In this document: positions 25,279 through 34,298 of the stretch, in pieces
Position numbering within the stretch: the first letter of the stretch is position 1
Layout of the letters: each line of letters opens with the position of its first letter
Origin: Streptomyces sp. Edi4
Lineage (GTDB): Bacteria; Actinomycetota; Actinomycetes; Streptomycetales; Streptomycetaceae
DNA: 64,000 nucleotides
Direction of reading: 5' to 3'
Assembly: GCF_040253615.1 (NCBI RefSeq)
Contig: NZ_JBEJGY010000004.1
Location: forward strand, 5,704,001-5,768,000
Notes under the pieces: model-generated
The model's input: only the letters and a program-made list of their open reading frames with translations
What the model was told of the DNA's origin: nothing
Database searches by the model: none
Program-made: the position numbers and the translations under genes

Positions 25279-27312
25279 GTGCACCACCACCCCACCAGAC
25301 GCGCCGTGGTCATCGCCGGCGCGGCCGCCGCCCTCGCTCCGGCGCTGCCCGCGCACGCCACCCCGATGGACACCACCGCACCGGACACCCCAACTGCCGC
25401 CGGTCGCCTGCCAGTTCAGCCATACGCCTCCTACTGGTACCCGGACTCGCTGCCCCCGGGGAGCCCGGGCGAGGGCATCACCTGGCGCAGCCTGTCGTCC
25501 TGGCGGGCGGCGGACGACACCGACCTGGCGTTCAACGCGGCGTCGGTCCCGCTGGCGCGGCGCTTCACACCCACCCCGGTGAACACCGCGGCCCGCGCGG
25601 GGCAGGCCCGCGTCCAGTCGCTGGTCTCCTTCGGGCCCACCGCCTCCAACCCGTCGCAGGGCTCACCCACCGCCGACTACTACGCCCTCACCCACTGGGC
25701 CTACCTGGACGAGCTGGTCTTCTGGGGCGGCTCGTCCGGCGAGGGCCTGATCCTCGCGCCGAACGCGCCGGTCGTGGACGCCGCCCACCGGCACGGCGTG
25801 CCCGTGCTCGGCACCGTCTTCCTGCCGCCGGCCGCCTACGGCGGTCAGCTCCAGTGGACCCGCGACCTCGTGCGCAAGGACGCCGCCGGGCGCTACCCGC
25901 TGGCCGAACGGCTCGTCGCGGTCGCCGCCGCGTACGGCTTCGACGGGTGGTTCATCAACGCCGAGACCGACGGCGGCAACACGGCGCTCGCCCTGGACGC
26001 GCGCGGTTTCGTGGCCGAGCTGAAGAAGCTCGGCGCCGCCAAGGGGCAGCGCGTCACCTGGTACGACTCGATGACCGCGAACGGCTCCGTGAGCTGGCAG
26101 GGCGCGCTCAACGAGCGGAACGAGACGTTCTTCCGGGCCGCCGACGCCATGTTCCTCGACTTCCGCTGGACGTCCGCCACCCTGGCGGCGTCCGGCGCCA
26201 AGGCGGAGCGACTGGACCGGGACCGCTACGAGTTGTGGGCCGGTGTGGACGTCGAGTCCCACGGCTACGACACCTCCGTGGACTGGGCCGCCATCGCGCC
26301 GGCCGGGAAGCCGCACACGGCCTCGATCGGCTTCTACCGGCCCGAGTGGACCCGCGGCCACCTGCCCGATGGCCACACCCCGGGCGACTTCCACGCGGCG
26401 GACGACCGGTTCTGGACCGGCGCGTCACTCGACCCCTCGCGTCCCGCGACGGACGGCCCCTGGCGGGCGCCCGCCGCCCTCGTCGCCGACCGCTCCACCG
26501 TCACCGCGCTGCCCTTCGCCACCACCTTCAACACCGGCCACGGTGTGCGCTGGTACGAGGGCGGCAAGGTGACGTCCACTACCGCGTGGAACCACCTGGG
26601 CCTCCAGGACCGCCTCCCGGCCCGGCGCTGGGTCACCCGCACCAGCGGCCACCACCCCGCCGTCGCCTTCGACTTCGAGGACGCCTGGCGCGGCGGGAGC
26701 AGTGTCCTCGTCGCGGGGGAGCCGGGCGCCCCGGTCACGCTCGACCTGTACACCACGCGGCTCACGCTCTCCCGGCGTACGGTCGTCGAACTCACCCACC
26801 GCGCCCAGGCGGATGTCACCGTCGAGCTGGCCGTCGCGACCGCCGAGCCCGCCCGGCCGGGCGAACCGCACCCCTACCGCCTGCTGCCCGCCGGGACGTT
26901 GAAGGCGGGCGACTGGACCACCGCGCGCGTCTCCCTGGCCGGCCTGTCCGGCTCCGTACGCGCGATCGGGGTGCGTCTGACCGCGCCGGGCGCGCTCGAC
27001 TACCGCATCGGCGCGCTCGCGGTCCGCGACCACGGTCAAGTGCCCTGCGAACCGGCCAAGTTGAGAATCGGCGCGGGCTCCGACGGTCTTCGCTTCACCT
27101 GGCGCCCCGCGCCCGGTCACGTACGCCACTACGAGCTGCACCGGGTGCTGCCCGACGGCTCCCGGCGCTTTGCCGGCGGCACCTGCCAGAGCGCCTACTT
27201 CGTGCCGGGCGTGCTACCCGAACCGGGCGAGAAGTCGGCATGCTTCGAAGTGCGGGCGGTGGGCGAGCTCTACACCGTCTCCGCTCCCGCCACAGCCGTC
27301 CACCCCTGGTAG
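25279..27312 (+). CDS. Secreted GH85 endo-beta-N-acetylglucosaminidase
   Basis: Cleaves the GlcNAc-beta-1,4-GlcNAc bond in the core of high-mannose N-glycans (677 aa). The N-terminus TRRAVVIAGAAAALAPALPAHA is a Tat-like twin-Arg signal with an AHA cleavage site, so export is predicted. The GH85 core begins PYASYWYPDSLPPGSPG. The catalytic pair is Asn227 and Glu229 in FDGWFINAETDGG, the NxE arrangement used with substrate assistance. GVDVESHGYDTSVDW follows. C-terminal jelly-roll and Fn3-like segments end with an ELHRVLPDGSRRFAGG region. The start is GTG 25279 with AGGAGG 7-8 nt upstream, 22 bp after the GH5 stop. Confidence 0.9.
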   Translation: MHHHPTRRAVVIAGAAAALAPALPAHATPMDTTAPDTPTAAGRLPVQPYASYWYPDSLPPGSPGEGITWRSLSSWRAADDTDLAFNAASVPLARRFTPTPVNTAARAGQARVQSLVSFGPTASNPSQGSPTADYYALTHWAYLDELVFWGGSSGEGLILAPNAPVVDAAHRHGVPVLGTVFLPPAAYGGQLQWTRDLVRKDAAGRYPLAERLVAVAAAYGFDGWFINAETDGGNTALALDARGFVAELKKLGAAKGQRVTWYDSMTANGSVSWQGALNERNETFFRAADAMFLDFRWTSATLAASGAKAERLDRDRYELWAGVDVESHGYDTSVDWAAIAPAGKPHTASIGFYRPEWTRGHLPDGHTPGDFHAADDRFWTGASLDPSRPATDGPWRAPAALVADRSTVTALPFATTFNTGHGVRWYEGGKVTSTTAWNHLGLQDRLPARRWVTRTSGHHPAVAFDFEDAWRGGSSVLVAGEPGAPVTLDLYTTRLTLSRRTVVELTHRAQADVTVELAVATAEPARPGEPHPYRLLPAGTLKAGDWTTARVSLAGLSGSVRAIGVRLTAPGALDYRIGALAVRDHGQVPCEPAKLRIGAGSDGLRFTWRPAPGHVRHYELHRVLPDGSRRFAGGTCQSAYFVPGVLPEPGEKSACFEVRAVGELYTVSAPATAVHPW

Positions 27313-27356
27313 TTCCACCCCCGGCAGTCCCACCCCTTCCGAAACGGAGCACCCCC

Positions 27357-30300
27357 ATGCATGACGACCGCGGCTTGGTCGAAGCCCGCCTCAAGCGCGT
27401 TCTGGACGAGCGCGTCCGTCCCGCCGTGTACCCGGAGTCGGTGCCGCTCGAGGTCGCCGTGTGGGTGGCTCCGGGGGTTGGGGCCTCCCCCGATCGAGCG
27501 CAGTCGAGAGATCGGGGAACGGTGGCGGTGGCGGAAGGGCTCGCGGCCGAGGTGGTGCCGGTCGCGGTCGGTGACGCGTGGGGCGCGCCCTGGGGCACCA
27601 GCTGGTTCCGGGTGACGGGACGGGTGCCGAAGGAGTGGGCGGGCAGGACGGTCGAGGCCGTCCTCGACCTCGGCTTCGACGAGAACATGCCGGGCTTCCA
27701 GTGCGAGGGCCTGGTCTACCGGCCCGACGGCACCCCGGTGAAGGGCCTCAACCCGCGCAACCAGTGGGTGCGTATCGGCGCCCCCGCCGAGGGCGGCGAA
27801 GAGGTGTGCCTGCACATCGAGGCCGCCTCCAACCCGGTCCTGCTCGACTACCACCCCTTCGTGCCCACCCGGCTCGGCGACATCGAGACCGCGCACCAGG
27901 ACCCGCTCTACAAGCTGGCCCGGATGGACCTCGCCGTCTTCGACGAGACGGTGTGGGCGCTGGTCATCGACCTGGAGGTGCTGGGCGAGCTCATGCACGA
28001 GCTGCCCGTCGACTCGGGACGGCGCTGGGACATCCTGCGCGCCGTCGACCGCGCCCTGGACGCACTCGACCTCCAGGACGTCAACAGCACGGCCGCCGCG
28101 GCCCGCGACCGGCTCACCGAGGTCCTGTCGAGCCCCGCCGAGCCCTCGGCCCACCGCGTCAGCGCCGTCGGTCACGCCCACATCGACTCGGCGTGGCTGT
28201 GGCCGCTGCGCGAGACCGTACGCAAGGTGGCGCGCACCACCTCCAACATGACGGCGCTCCTGGAGGACGAGCCCGAGTTCGTCTTCGCGATGTCGCAGGC
28301 CCAGCAGTGGGCGTGGATCAAGGAACACCGGCCCGAGGTGTGGGCCAAGGTCGTCAAGGCGGTCGCCGACGGCCGGTTCGTGCCGGCCGGTGGCATGTGG
28401 GTGGAGGCCGACACCAACATGCCGGGCTCGGAGGCGATGGCCCGCCAGTTCGTGCACGGCAAGCGCTTCTTCATCGACGAGTTCGGCGTGGAGAACGAGG
28501 AGGCGTGGCTGCCCGACACCTTCGGCTTCGCCGCCGGCCTGCCGCAGATCATCAAGGCGGCCGGCTCGAAGTGGCTGCTCACCCAGAAGATCTCCTGGTC
28601 CCAGACGAACAGGTTCCCGCACCACACCTTCCTGTGGGAGGGCATCGACGGCACCCGGATCTTCACCCACTTCCCGCCCGTGGACACCTACAACTGCGCG
28701 ATGAAGGGCAGCGAGATCGCGCACGCGGCCAGGAACTTCAAGGACAAGGGTGTCGCCCGGCACTCGCTCGCGCCGACCGGCTGGGGCGACGGGGGCGGCG
28801 GCACCACCCGCGAGATGATCGCGAAGGCGGCGCGCCTGCGGAACCTGGAGGGCAGCGCGCGGGTGGTCTGGGAGACCCCGGCCGACTTCTTCACCAAGGC
28901 GCAGGCGGAGTACGCCAACCCGCCGGTATGGGTGGGCGAGCTGTATCTGGAGCTGCACCGGGCCACCCTGACCAGCCAGGCCAAGACCAAGCAGGGCAAC
29001 CGCAGGAGCGAGAACCTGCTGCGGGAGGCCGAGCTGTGGTCGGCGACCGCCGCCCTGCGGGAGCCCGAATTCCCTTACCCCTACGAGCAGTTGGACCGTA
29101 TCTGGAAGACGGTCCTGCTGCACCAGTTCCACGACATCCTGCCCGGCTCCTCCATCGCCTGGGTGCACCGCGAGGCCGAGCGGACCTACGCGGCGCTCGC
29201 CGGCGAACTGACCGCCCTCATCGAGCGGGCCCAGCGCGCACTGGCCGGAGAGGGCACCCAGGCCCTGGTCTTCAACGCCACCCCGCACCGGCGGCACGGC
29301 GTGGCGGCGGGCGGCGCGGCGGTCCGGGCGAGGGGCGAGAAGCCGGCGCTCTCCCAGCGCCCCGGCGGCGGGTTCGTCCTGGCCAACGAGCGGCTGCGGG
29401 TGGAGATCGACGGGCGTGGCCTGGTCGTCTCGGCGTACGACCTGGCCGCCGGACGCGAGACGATCGCACCGGACCGCCCCGCGAACCTGCTCCAGATCCA
29501 CCCCGACTTCCCCAACATGTGGGACGCGTGGGACGTCGACGCGTTCTACCGCAACACCGTGACGGACCTGGTCGAGGCGGACGAGGTGGTGGCGGGCGAG
29601 GGCGCGTCGGTGCGGGTGACGCGCTCCTTCGGGTCCTCGAAGGTCACCCAGACCCTGACCCTGGAGCCGGATTCCGCGCGCCTGGACATCGTGACCGAGG
29701 TGGACTGGCACGAGACGGAGAAGTTCCTGAAACTGGCCTTCCCGCTGGACGTGCACGCCGAGCGGTACGCCTCTGAGACCCAGTTCGGCCACTTCCACCG
29801 GGCCACGCACACCAACACGAGCTGGGAGTCGGCCAAGTTCGAGGCCTGCAACCACCGCTTCGTGCACCTGGAGGAGCCGGGCTGGGGCATCGCCCTGGTC
29901 ACCGACTCGACCTACGGCCACGACGTGACGCGTACGGTACGGCCCGACGCGGGCACGACCACCACCCTGCGCGTCTCGCTCCTGCGGGCCCCCCGCTTCC
30001 CCGACCCCGAGACCGACCAGGGCCCGCACCGCTTCCGGCACGCCCTCGTGCCGGGCGCGACGATCGGTGACGCCGTGCGCGAGGGGTACGGGGTGAACCT
30101 GCCCGAGCGGACCGTGCCCGGGGCCGGCCCGGTCGCGCCGCTCGTCACCGTCGACAACGACGCGGTGGTGGTGACGGCGGTCAAGCTCGCGGACGACGGG
30201 AGCGGCGACGTGGTGGTCCGCTTCCACGAGGCGCACGGCGGCCGGGCCCGGGCGGTGCTGACACCCGGGTTCGCCGCCGCGAGCGTCATCGTGACGGACC

Positions 30301-30401
30301 TTCTGGAACGCCCTTTGTCGCAGGGCGAGTTGAAGGAAGGCGCCGTCGAGGTCGAGCTGAGGCCGTTCGAGCTGCGCACGCTGCGGCTGCGCCGGGCCTA
30401 G
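27357..30401 (+). CDS. GH38 alpha-mannosidase with an in-frame repeat insertion
   Basis: Hydrolyses alpha-mannosidic bonds in N-glycans (1014 aa, no signal, cytoplasmic). The zinc-binding site HAHIDSAWLWPLRET is at ~273. The nucleophile Asp387 is in WLPDTFGFAAGLPQI, followed by KISWSQTNRFPHHTFLWEGIDG and HQFHDILPGSSI. The C-terminal beta domains end in PFELRTLRLRRA. Near residues 40-55 the sequence APGVGASPDRAQSRDRGT is encoded by a GC-rich stem-loop (27471-27517) and looks inserted between VAVWV and VAVAEGLAAEVVP. The start is ATG 27357; the very long upstream frame is a shadow of the GH85 gene. It is the last gene of the locus and ends in a bidirectional hairpin. Confidence 0.93.
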   Translation: MHDDRGLVEARLKRVLDERVRPAVYPESVPLEVAVWVAPGVGASPDRAQSRDRGTVAVAEGLAAEVVPVAVGDAWGAPWGTSWFRVTGRVPKEWAGRTVEAVLDLGFDENMPGFQCEGLVYRPDGTPVKGLNPRNQWVRIGAPAEGGEEVCLHIEAASNPVLLDYHPFVPTRLGDIETAHQDPLYKLARMDLAVFDETVWALVIDLEVLGELMHELPVDSGRRWDILRAVDRALDALDLQDVNSTAAAARDRLTEVLSSPAEPSAHRVSAVGHAHIDSAWLWPLRETVRKVARTTSNMTALLEDEPEFVFAMSQAQQWAWIKEHRPEVWAKVVKAVADGRFVPAGGMWVEADTNMPGSEAMARQFVHGKRFFIDEFGVENEEAWLPDTFGFAAGLPQIIKAAGSKWLLTQKISWSQTNRFPHHTFLWEGIDGTRIFTHFPPVDTYNCAMKGSEIAHAARNFKDKGVARHSLAPTGWGDGGGGTTREMIAKAARLRNLEGSARVVWETPADFFTKAQAEYANPPVWVGELYLELHRATLTSQAKTKQGNRRSENLLREAELWSATAALREPEFPYPYEQLDRIWKTVLLHQFHDILPGSSIAWVHREAERTYAALAGELTALIERAQRALAGEGTQALVFNATPHRRHGVAAGGAAVRARGEKPALSQRPGGGFVLANERLRVEIDGRGLVVSAYDLAAGRETIAPDRPANLLQIHPDFPNMWDAWDVDAFYRNTVTDLVEADEVVAGEGASVRVTRSFGSSKVTQTLTLEPDSARLDIVTEVDWHETEKFLKLAFPLDVHAERYASETQFGHFHRATHTNTSWESAKFEACNHRFVHLEEPGWGIALVTDSTYGHDVTRTVRPDAGTTTTLRVSLLRAPRFPDPETDQGPHRFRHALVPGATIGDAVREGYGVNLPERTVPGAGPVAPLVTVDNDAVVVTAVKLADDGSGDVVVRFHEAHGGRARAVLTPGFAAASVIVTDLLERPLSQGELKEGAVEVELRPFELRTLRLRRA
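27471..27517. repeat. Streptomyces-type stem-loop repeat inside the alpha-mannosidase gene
   Basis: The stretch GGGGGTTGGGGCCTCCCCC runs directly into CCCCGATC (27488-27495), which pairs with GATCGGGG (27510-27517) around CGAGCGCAGTCGAG. Elements with this look (G-run, C-run, GATCGAGCGNAGTCGAG) recur in intergenic regions of Streptomyces. Here it lies within a coding sequence and keeps the frame. The copy number elsewhere is unknown from this window. Confidence 0.7.
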
Positions 30402-30427
30402 CGCGGCGCGTCCACCGCGCGCCGCGC
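30401..30427. terminator. Bidirectional hairpin between alpha-mannosidase and glgB
   Basis: GCGCGGCGCG (30401-30410), a 7-nt loop, then CGCGCCGCGC (30418-30427). It starts on the last base of the GH38 stop and lies 29 bp from the convergent glgB stop, so it can serve both operons. No U-tract, as is common in this genus. Confidence 0.6.
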
Positions 30428-30455
30428 CAGGCCCGGCGCGCGGTGTCAGCCGGTC

Positions 30456-32750
30456 TCACGCCGGCCGGAACCACACCGTGGCGAGCGGCGGCAGGGTCAG
30501 ACCGAGGGAGACCGGGCGGCCGTGGGACGGCGTCGGCTCGGGCTTCAGCGGCCCCGGGTTGCCGACGCCGCCCCCGCCGTAGCGGGCGTCGTCGGTGTTC
30601 AGCAGCTCCTGCCAGGCGGAGACCGTGTCCGGCACACCCAGGCGGTACTCCGCCCGGACCACGGGAGAGAAGTTGGACACCGACAGCAGCGGCGAGCCCG
30701 CCGCGTCGTGGCGCAGGAAGGCGAAGACGTTGTCCTCCGCCGCGTCGCCCGCGATCCAGGAGAAGCCCGCCGGGTCGGTGTCGCGCTCCCACAGCGCGGG
30801 CAGGTCCGCGTACACCCGGTTCAGGTCGCGCACCAGATCCCGTACACCGCGGTGGTCGGGCTCGGCGCCGTAGGACGGGTCGAGCAGCCACCAGTCGGGG
30901 CCGTGCTCCTCGGACCACTCCGCGCCCTGCGCGAACTCCTGCCCCATGAAAAGGAGTTGCTTGCCGGGGTGGGCCCACATGAACCCCAGGTAGGCGCGGT
31001 GGGTGGCGCGCTGCTGCCACCAGTCGCCCGGCATCTTCGACACCAGGGCCCGCTTGCCGTGGACCACCTCGTCGTGCGAGATCGGCAGCACGTAGTTCTC
31101 GCTGTACGCGTACACCATCGAGAAGGTCATCTCGCTGTGGTGGTACTTGCGGTGCACCGGCTCGTGCTGGACGTAGCCGAGCGAATCGTGCATCCAGCCC
31201 ATGTTCCACTTCAGGCCGAAGCCGAGACCGCCGTGGTCGGTGGGCCGGGTCACGCCGTCCCACGCGGTGGACTCCTCCGCGATGGTCACGACACCGGGGC
31301 AGCGCCGGTAGACCGTCGCGTTCATCTCCTGGAGGAAGGCCACCGCGTCCAGGTTCTCGCGCCCGCCGTGCTCGTTGGGGCTCCACTCGCCGTCCTCGCG
31401 CGAGTAGTCCAGATACAGCATCGAGGCGACCGCGTCCACGCGCAGGCCGTCGACGTGGAACTCCTCGCACCAGTACGTCGCGTTCGCCACCAGGAAGTTG
31501 CGCACCTCCTTGCGGCCGTAGTCGAATTCGAGGGTGCCCCAGTCGGGGTGCTCGGCGCGGGTGGGATCCTGGTGTTCGTACAGGGTGCGCCCGTCGAATT
31601 CCGCGAGCGCCCAGTCGTCCTTGGGGAAGTGCGCGGGCACCCAGTCCACGATCACGCCGATGCCCGCCTCGTGCAGCGCGTCGACCAGGTGGCGGAAGTC
31701 GTCGGGGGTTCCCATGCGGGAGGTGGGCGCGTAGAAGCCGGTGACCTGATAGCCCCAGGAGCCGCCGAAGGGGTGCTCGGACACCGGCAGGAACTCCACG
31801 TGCGTGAAGCCCAAGTCCTTGACGTACGCCGGGAGTTGGTCCGCGAGCTGGCGGTAGGTCAGGCGGGGGCGCCAGGACGCGAGGTGGACCTCGTAGACCG
31901 AGAACGGCGCCTCGTGCACCGGGCGCGCGCCGCGGCGCGCCATCCACGCCTCGTCGCGCCAGACATGGTGGGACTCGGTGACGATGGAGGCGTTGGCCGG
32001 CGGCACCTCGGTGCGCCGGGCCATCGGGTCGGAACGCAGGGTGTGGCTGCCGTCGGGGCGCATGATGTCGAACTTGTAGAGCGCGCCGTCGCCGACGCCC
32101 GGCAGGAACAGCTCCCACACACCGGTCGAGCCCAGCGAGCGCATGGGGTGCGCGGCGCCGTCCCAGTAGGTGAAGTCGCCGGTGACCCTGACCCCCTGGG
32201 CGTTGGGCGCCCACACCGTGAAGCGGGTGCCGCTCACGCCCTGGTGCGTCATCGGGCGGGCCCCCAGCGCCTTCCACAGCTCCTCGTGGCGCCCCTCACC
32301 GATCAGATGCAGATCGAGGTCGCCGAGCGAGGGCAGGAAGCGGTAGGGGTCGTGGACCTCGATCTCGTTGTCGTCATAGGTGACGAGCAACGTGTAGTCC
32401 GGGACCGTGCGCAGCGGCAGCACCCCGGAGAACAGGCCGTCCCCGTCGTCGTGCAGCTCGGCCCGCAGTCCCTTGCCGAGCACGGTCACCGCCTGCGCGT
32501 AGGGGCGCAGGGCGCGGATCGCCACACCGCCGCGCACCAGGTGCGCGCCGAGCAGGGAGTGCGGATCGTGGTGGCCGCCCGAGAGCAGACGCCCCCGGTC
32601 CGCCGAGGTGAGGGCGGGAGCGGGCCGTACGCCGCGACTCGCGGCCCGGCGCGGCGCGGGCGGCGCCTTGGCCGGCTTGGCCGCCGTGGCCGCGGGGGCC
32701 CCGGCGCGTGGGGCGGGTTCGGAGGAGTTGCGGGCGGAGCGGGGGGTCAC
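30456..32750 (-). CDS. glgB: 1,4-alpha-glucan branching enzyme GlgB
   Basis: Introduces alpha-1,6 branches into GlgE-made glucan (764 aa, GH13_9). A ~50-residue Ala/Pro/Arg-rich N-terminal extension precedes the first beta module (HHDPHSLLGAHLVRGG). CBM48 is at TRFTVWAPNAQGVRVTGDF. In the barrel, the nucleophile Asp439 is in DGLRVDAVASMLY and the acid Glu492 in TIAEESTAW, 53 residues apart as in E. coli GlgB. PISHDEVVHGKRAL is the third conserved region. The start is GTG 32750 with AGGAGG 8 nt upstream. It is the last gene of glgE-treS-mak-glgB, 38 bp after mak. Confidence 0.95.
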   Translation of the reverse strand: MTPRSARNSSEPAPRAGAPAATAAKPAKAPPAPRRAASRGVRPAPALTSADRGRLLSGGHHDPHSLLGAHLVRGGVAIRALRPYAQAVTVLGKGLRAELHDDGDGLFSGVLPLRTVPDYTLLVTYDDNEIEVHDPYRFLPSLGDLDLHLIGEGRHEELWKALGARPMTHQGVSGTRFTVWAPNAQGVRVTGDFTYWDGAAHPMRSLGSTGVWELFLPGVGDGALYKFDIMRPDGSHTLRSDPMARRTEVPPANASIVTESHHVWRDEAWMARRGARPVHEAPFSVYEVHLASWRPRLTYRQLADQLPAYVKDLGFTHVEFLPVSEHPFGGSWGYQVTGFYAPTSRMGTPDDFRHLVDALHEAGIGVIVDWVPAHFPKDDWALAEFDGRTLYEHQDPTRAEHPDWGTLEFDYGRKEVRNFLVANATYWCEEFHVDGLRVDAVASMLYLDYSREDGEWSPNEHGGRENLDAVAFLQEMNATVYRRCPGVVTIAEESTAWDGVTRPTDHGGLGFGLKWNMGWMHDSLGYVQHEPVHRKYHHSEMTFSMVYAYSENYVLPISHDEVVHGKRALVSKMPGDWWQQRATHRAYLGFMWAHPGKQLLFMGQEFAQGAEWSEEHGPDWWLLDPSYGAEPDHRGVRDLVRDLNRVYADLPALWERDTDPAGFSWIAGDAAEDNVFAFLRHDAAGSPLLSVSNFSPVVRAEYRLGVPDTVSAWQELLNTDDARYGGGGVGNPGPLKPEPTPSHGRPVSLGLTLPPLATVWFRPA

Positions 32751-32788
32751 GGGGACTGCCTCCTCAAGGGCGTCGTGCGCGGGTGGGT

Positions 32789-34156
32789 TCAGGCGCCGGC
32801 CAGGCGGTCGATCGCCGCCATCGGCACGGGCAGCCAGTCGGGACGGTGCCGGGCCTCGTAGAGCACTTCGTAGACCGCCTTGTCGGTCTCGTACGCGCGC
32901 AGCAGCTCGGGCGATTCGCGGGGGTCGCGGCCCGAGCGCGCCGCGTAGCCCGCGCAGTACGCGGCCCGGCACTCCCCGGCCCAGGCGGGGTTCACCGGAC
33001 GGACGGAACAGGACGCGTAGTCGAAGGAGCGCAGCATGCCGGCGACATCGCGCACCGGCGGCTGCGGGCGGCGGCGCTCGGCGAGCGGGCGGCTCGGCTC
33101 CCCCTCGAAGTCGATCACCGACCAGGGGCCCGTGCCGGCCCGCAGGGCCTGGCCCAGATGGAGATCGCCGTGGACGCGCTGCGCCGTGCCGGCCGAATCG
33201 AGTCCGGCGACGGCGTCGAAGGCGGCCCGCAGCCCCGGGACGTAGGGCGCGAGCGCGGGCACCGCCTGGGCGGTGGCGTCAAGGCGCTCGGTCATCGCGG
33301 CCGCGATCAGCGCGGTCTGGGGGCGACCGAGCGAGACGGTGGGGAAGGCGTCGGCGAGGGCGAGGTGCACATCGGCGGTGGCCCGCCCCAGTTCGTACGC
33401 CTCGTCGGTGAAGGCGCGCTTCTCGGCGAGCGAGGCGAGCGCGAGCGTCCAGCCGTCGTCGGCGCCGCGCAGATACGGCTGGAGCACGCCGAGCGTGGTC
33501 TCCTGGGGCTCGGCGGTCCTGAACCAGGCGGCCGGCGCGGGCACCCGGTCGCAGCCCTGCCGGGCCAGCGCCCAGGGCAGCTCCAGATCGGGGTTGACGC
33601 CCGGTTGCACCCGCCGGAACACCTTGAGAATGAACGTATCTCCGTACACCAGCGAGGAGTTGGACTGCTCCACGCCGAGCAGCCGCGGCGCGAGGCCCGG
33701 CGGCACCGTCACCTTAGGGTCGCGCTCGAAGCACAGCGGGCCCACGGTGCCGGGGTTGCGCAGCCGCTCCAGGAGCAGCCCGGCGGACTGGGGGTCCTGG
33801 AGCGCGTCGTACACCGTGCGTCCGGCGAGCGGGCCCTGGCTCGCGCGGCCGATCAGGGCGGGCGCGAGGCGGGGCGGCAGCTGGTCGCGGACACCGACGA
33901 GGAGCTGGTAGCAGTCGGCGGGCGGCGCCGCGCCGTCGTGGGGTGGCGGGGGCGCGCAGTGTTCGGTGCGGACGAGCAGATGGAGGAAGCCCGGCAGCAG
34001 CTCCGTCGCGGTGAGCAGCGCGAAGTCGGCGACGGGCCGCCCCTTGCCGGCGAACCAGCGCTGCCGCGGCAGCCATTCGTGCAGCAGAGGGGCGAGCGAG
34101 GTCAGCAGCCTGGTGAGGGGGAGGCCGGTGGTACGGGGCGGTGCGGCCTTCGGCAT
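32789..34156 (-). CDS. mak: Maltokinase (Mak/Pep2)
   Basis: Phosphorylates maltose to maltose 1-phosphate with ATP, the donor for GlgE (455 aa). The N-terminal cap starts LLHEWLPRQRWFAGKGRPV, the maltokinase signature. The kinase core has the nucleotide loop SNSSLVYGDTFILKVFRR, the catalytic VHGDLHLGQAL (His329, Asp331) and the metal-binding VIDFEGEPSRPLAERR. The start is ATG 34156 with AAAGGA 6-7 nt upstream. It lies between treS and glgB, but a strong hairpin separates it from treS, so it may also have its own promoter. It is a separate protein, not fused to TreS as in some bacteria. Confidence 0.94.
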   Translation of the reverse strand: MPKAAPPRTTGLPLTRLLTSLAPLLHEWLPRQRWFAGKGRPVADFALLTATELLPGFLHLLVRTEHCAPPPPHDGAAPPADCYQLLVGVRDQLPPRLAPALIGRASQGPLAGRTVYDALQDPQSAGLLLERLRNPGTVGPLCFERDPKVTVPPGLAPRLLGVEQSNSSLVYGDTFILKVFRRVQPGVNPDLELPWALARQGCDRVPAPAAWFRTAEPQETTLGVLQPYLRGADDGWTLALASLAEKRAFTDEAYELGRATADVHLALADAFPTVSLGRPQTALIAAAMTERLDATAQAVPALAPYVPGLRAAFDAVAGLDSAGTAQRVHGDLHLGQALRAGTGPWSVIDFEGEPSRPLAERRRPQPPVRDVAGMLRSFDYASCSVRPVNPAWAGECRAAYCAGYAARSGRDPRESPELLRAYETDKAVYEVLYEARHRPDWLPVPMAAIDRLAGA

Positions 34157-34258
34157 GGCGGCGCGTCCTTTCCCCGGGCACACAATCAAGTTGCGCAGAG
34201 TGTCCCGGATTGCAACAGAAGCTGTCCGGCGGCGCGCGGGGGTCGGGGTTCAGAGTGC

Positions 34259-34292
34259 CCCGGGCGGAGCGCTGGAAACCGCTCCGCCCGGG
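34259..34292 (-). terminator. Strong hairpin between treS and mak
   Basis: CCCGGGCGGAGCG (34259-34271) pairs perfectly with CGCTCCGCCCGGG (34280-34292) around an 8-nt loop. It sits immediately downstream of the treS stop and is read leftward. It could terminate or attenuate glgE-treS transcription before mak-glgB, or act as an RNA stabiliser. Confidence 0.7.
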
Positions 34293-34298
34293 CTCCGG

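Noticed and set aside
27270..30236. 988-codon minus-strand open frame opposite the alpha-mannosidase
   Set aside because: GC-rich third-position effect; no family motifs, while the plus strand encodes clear GH38 motifs.
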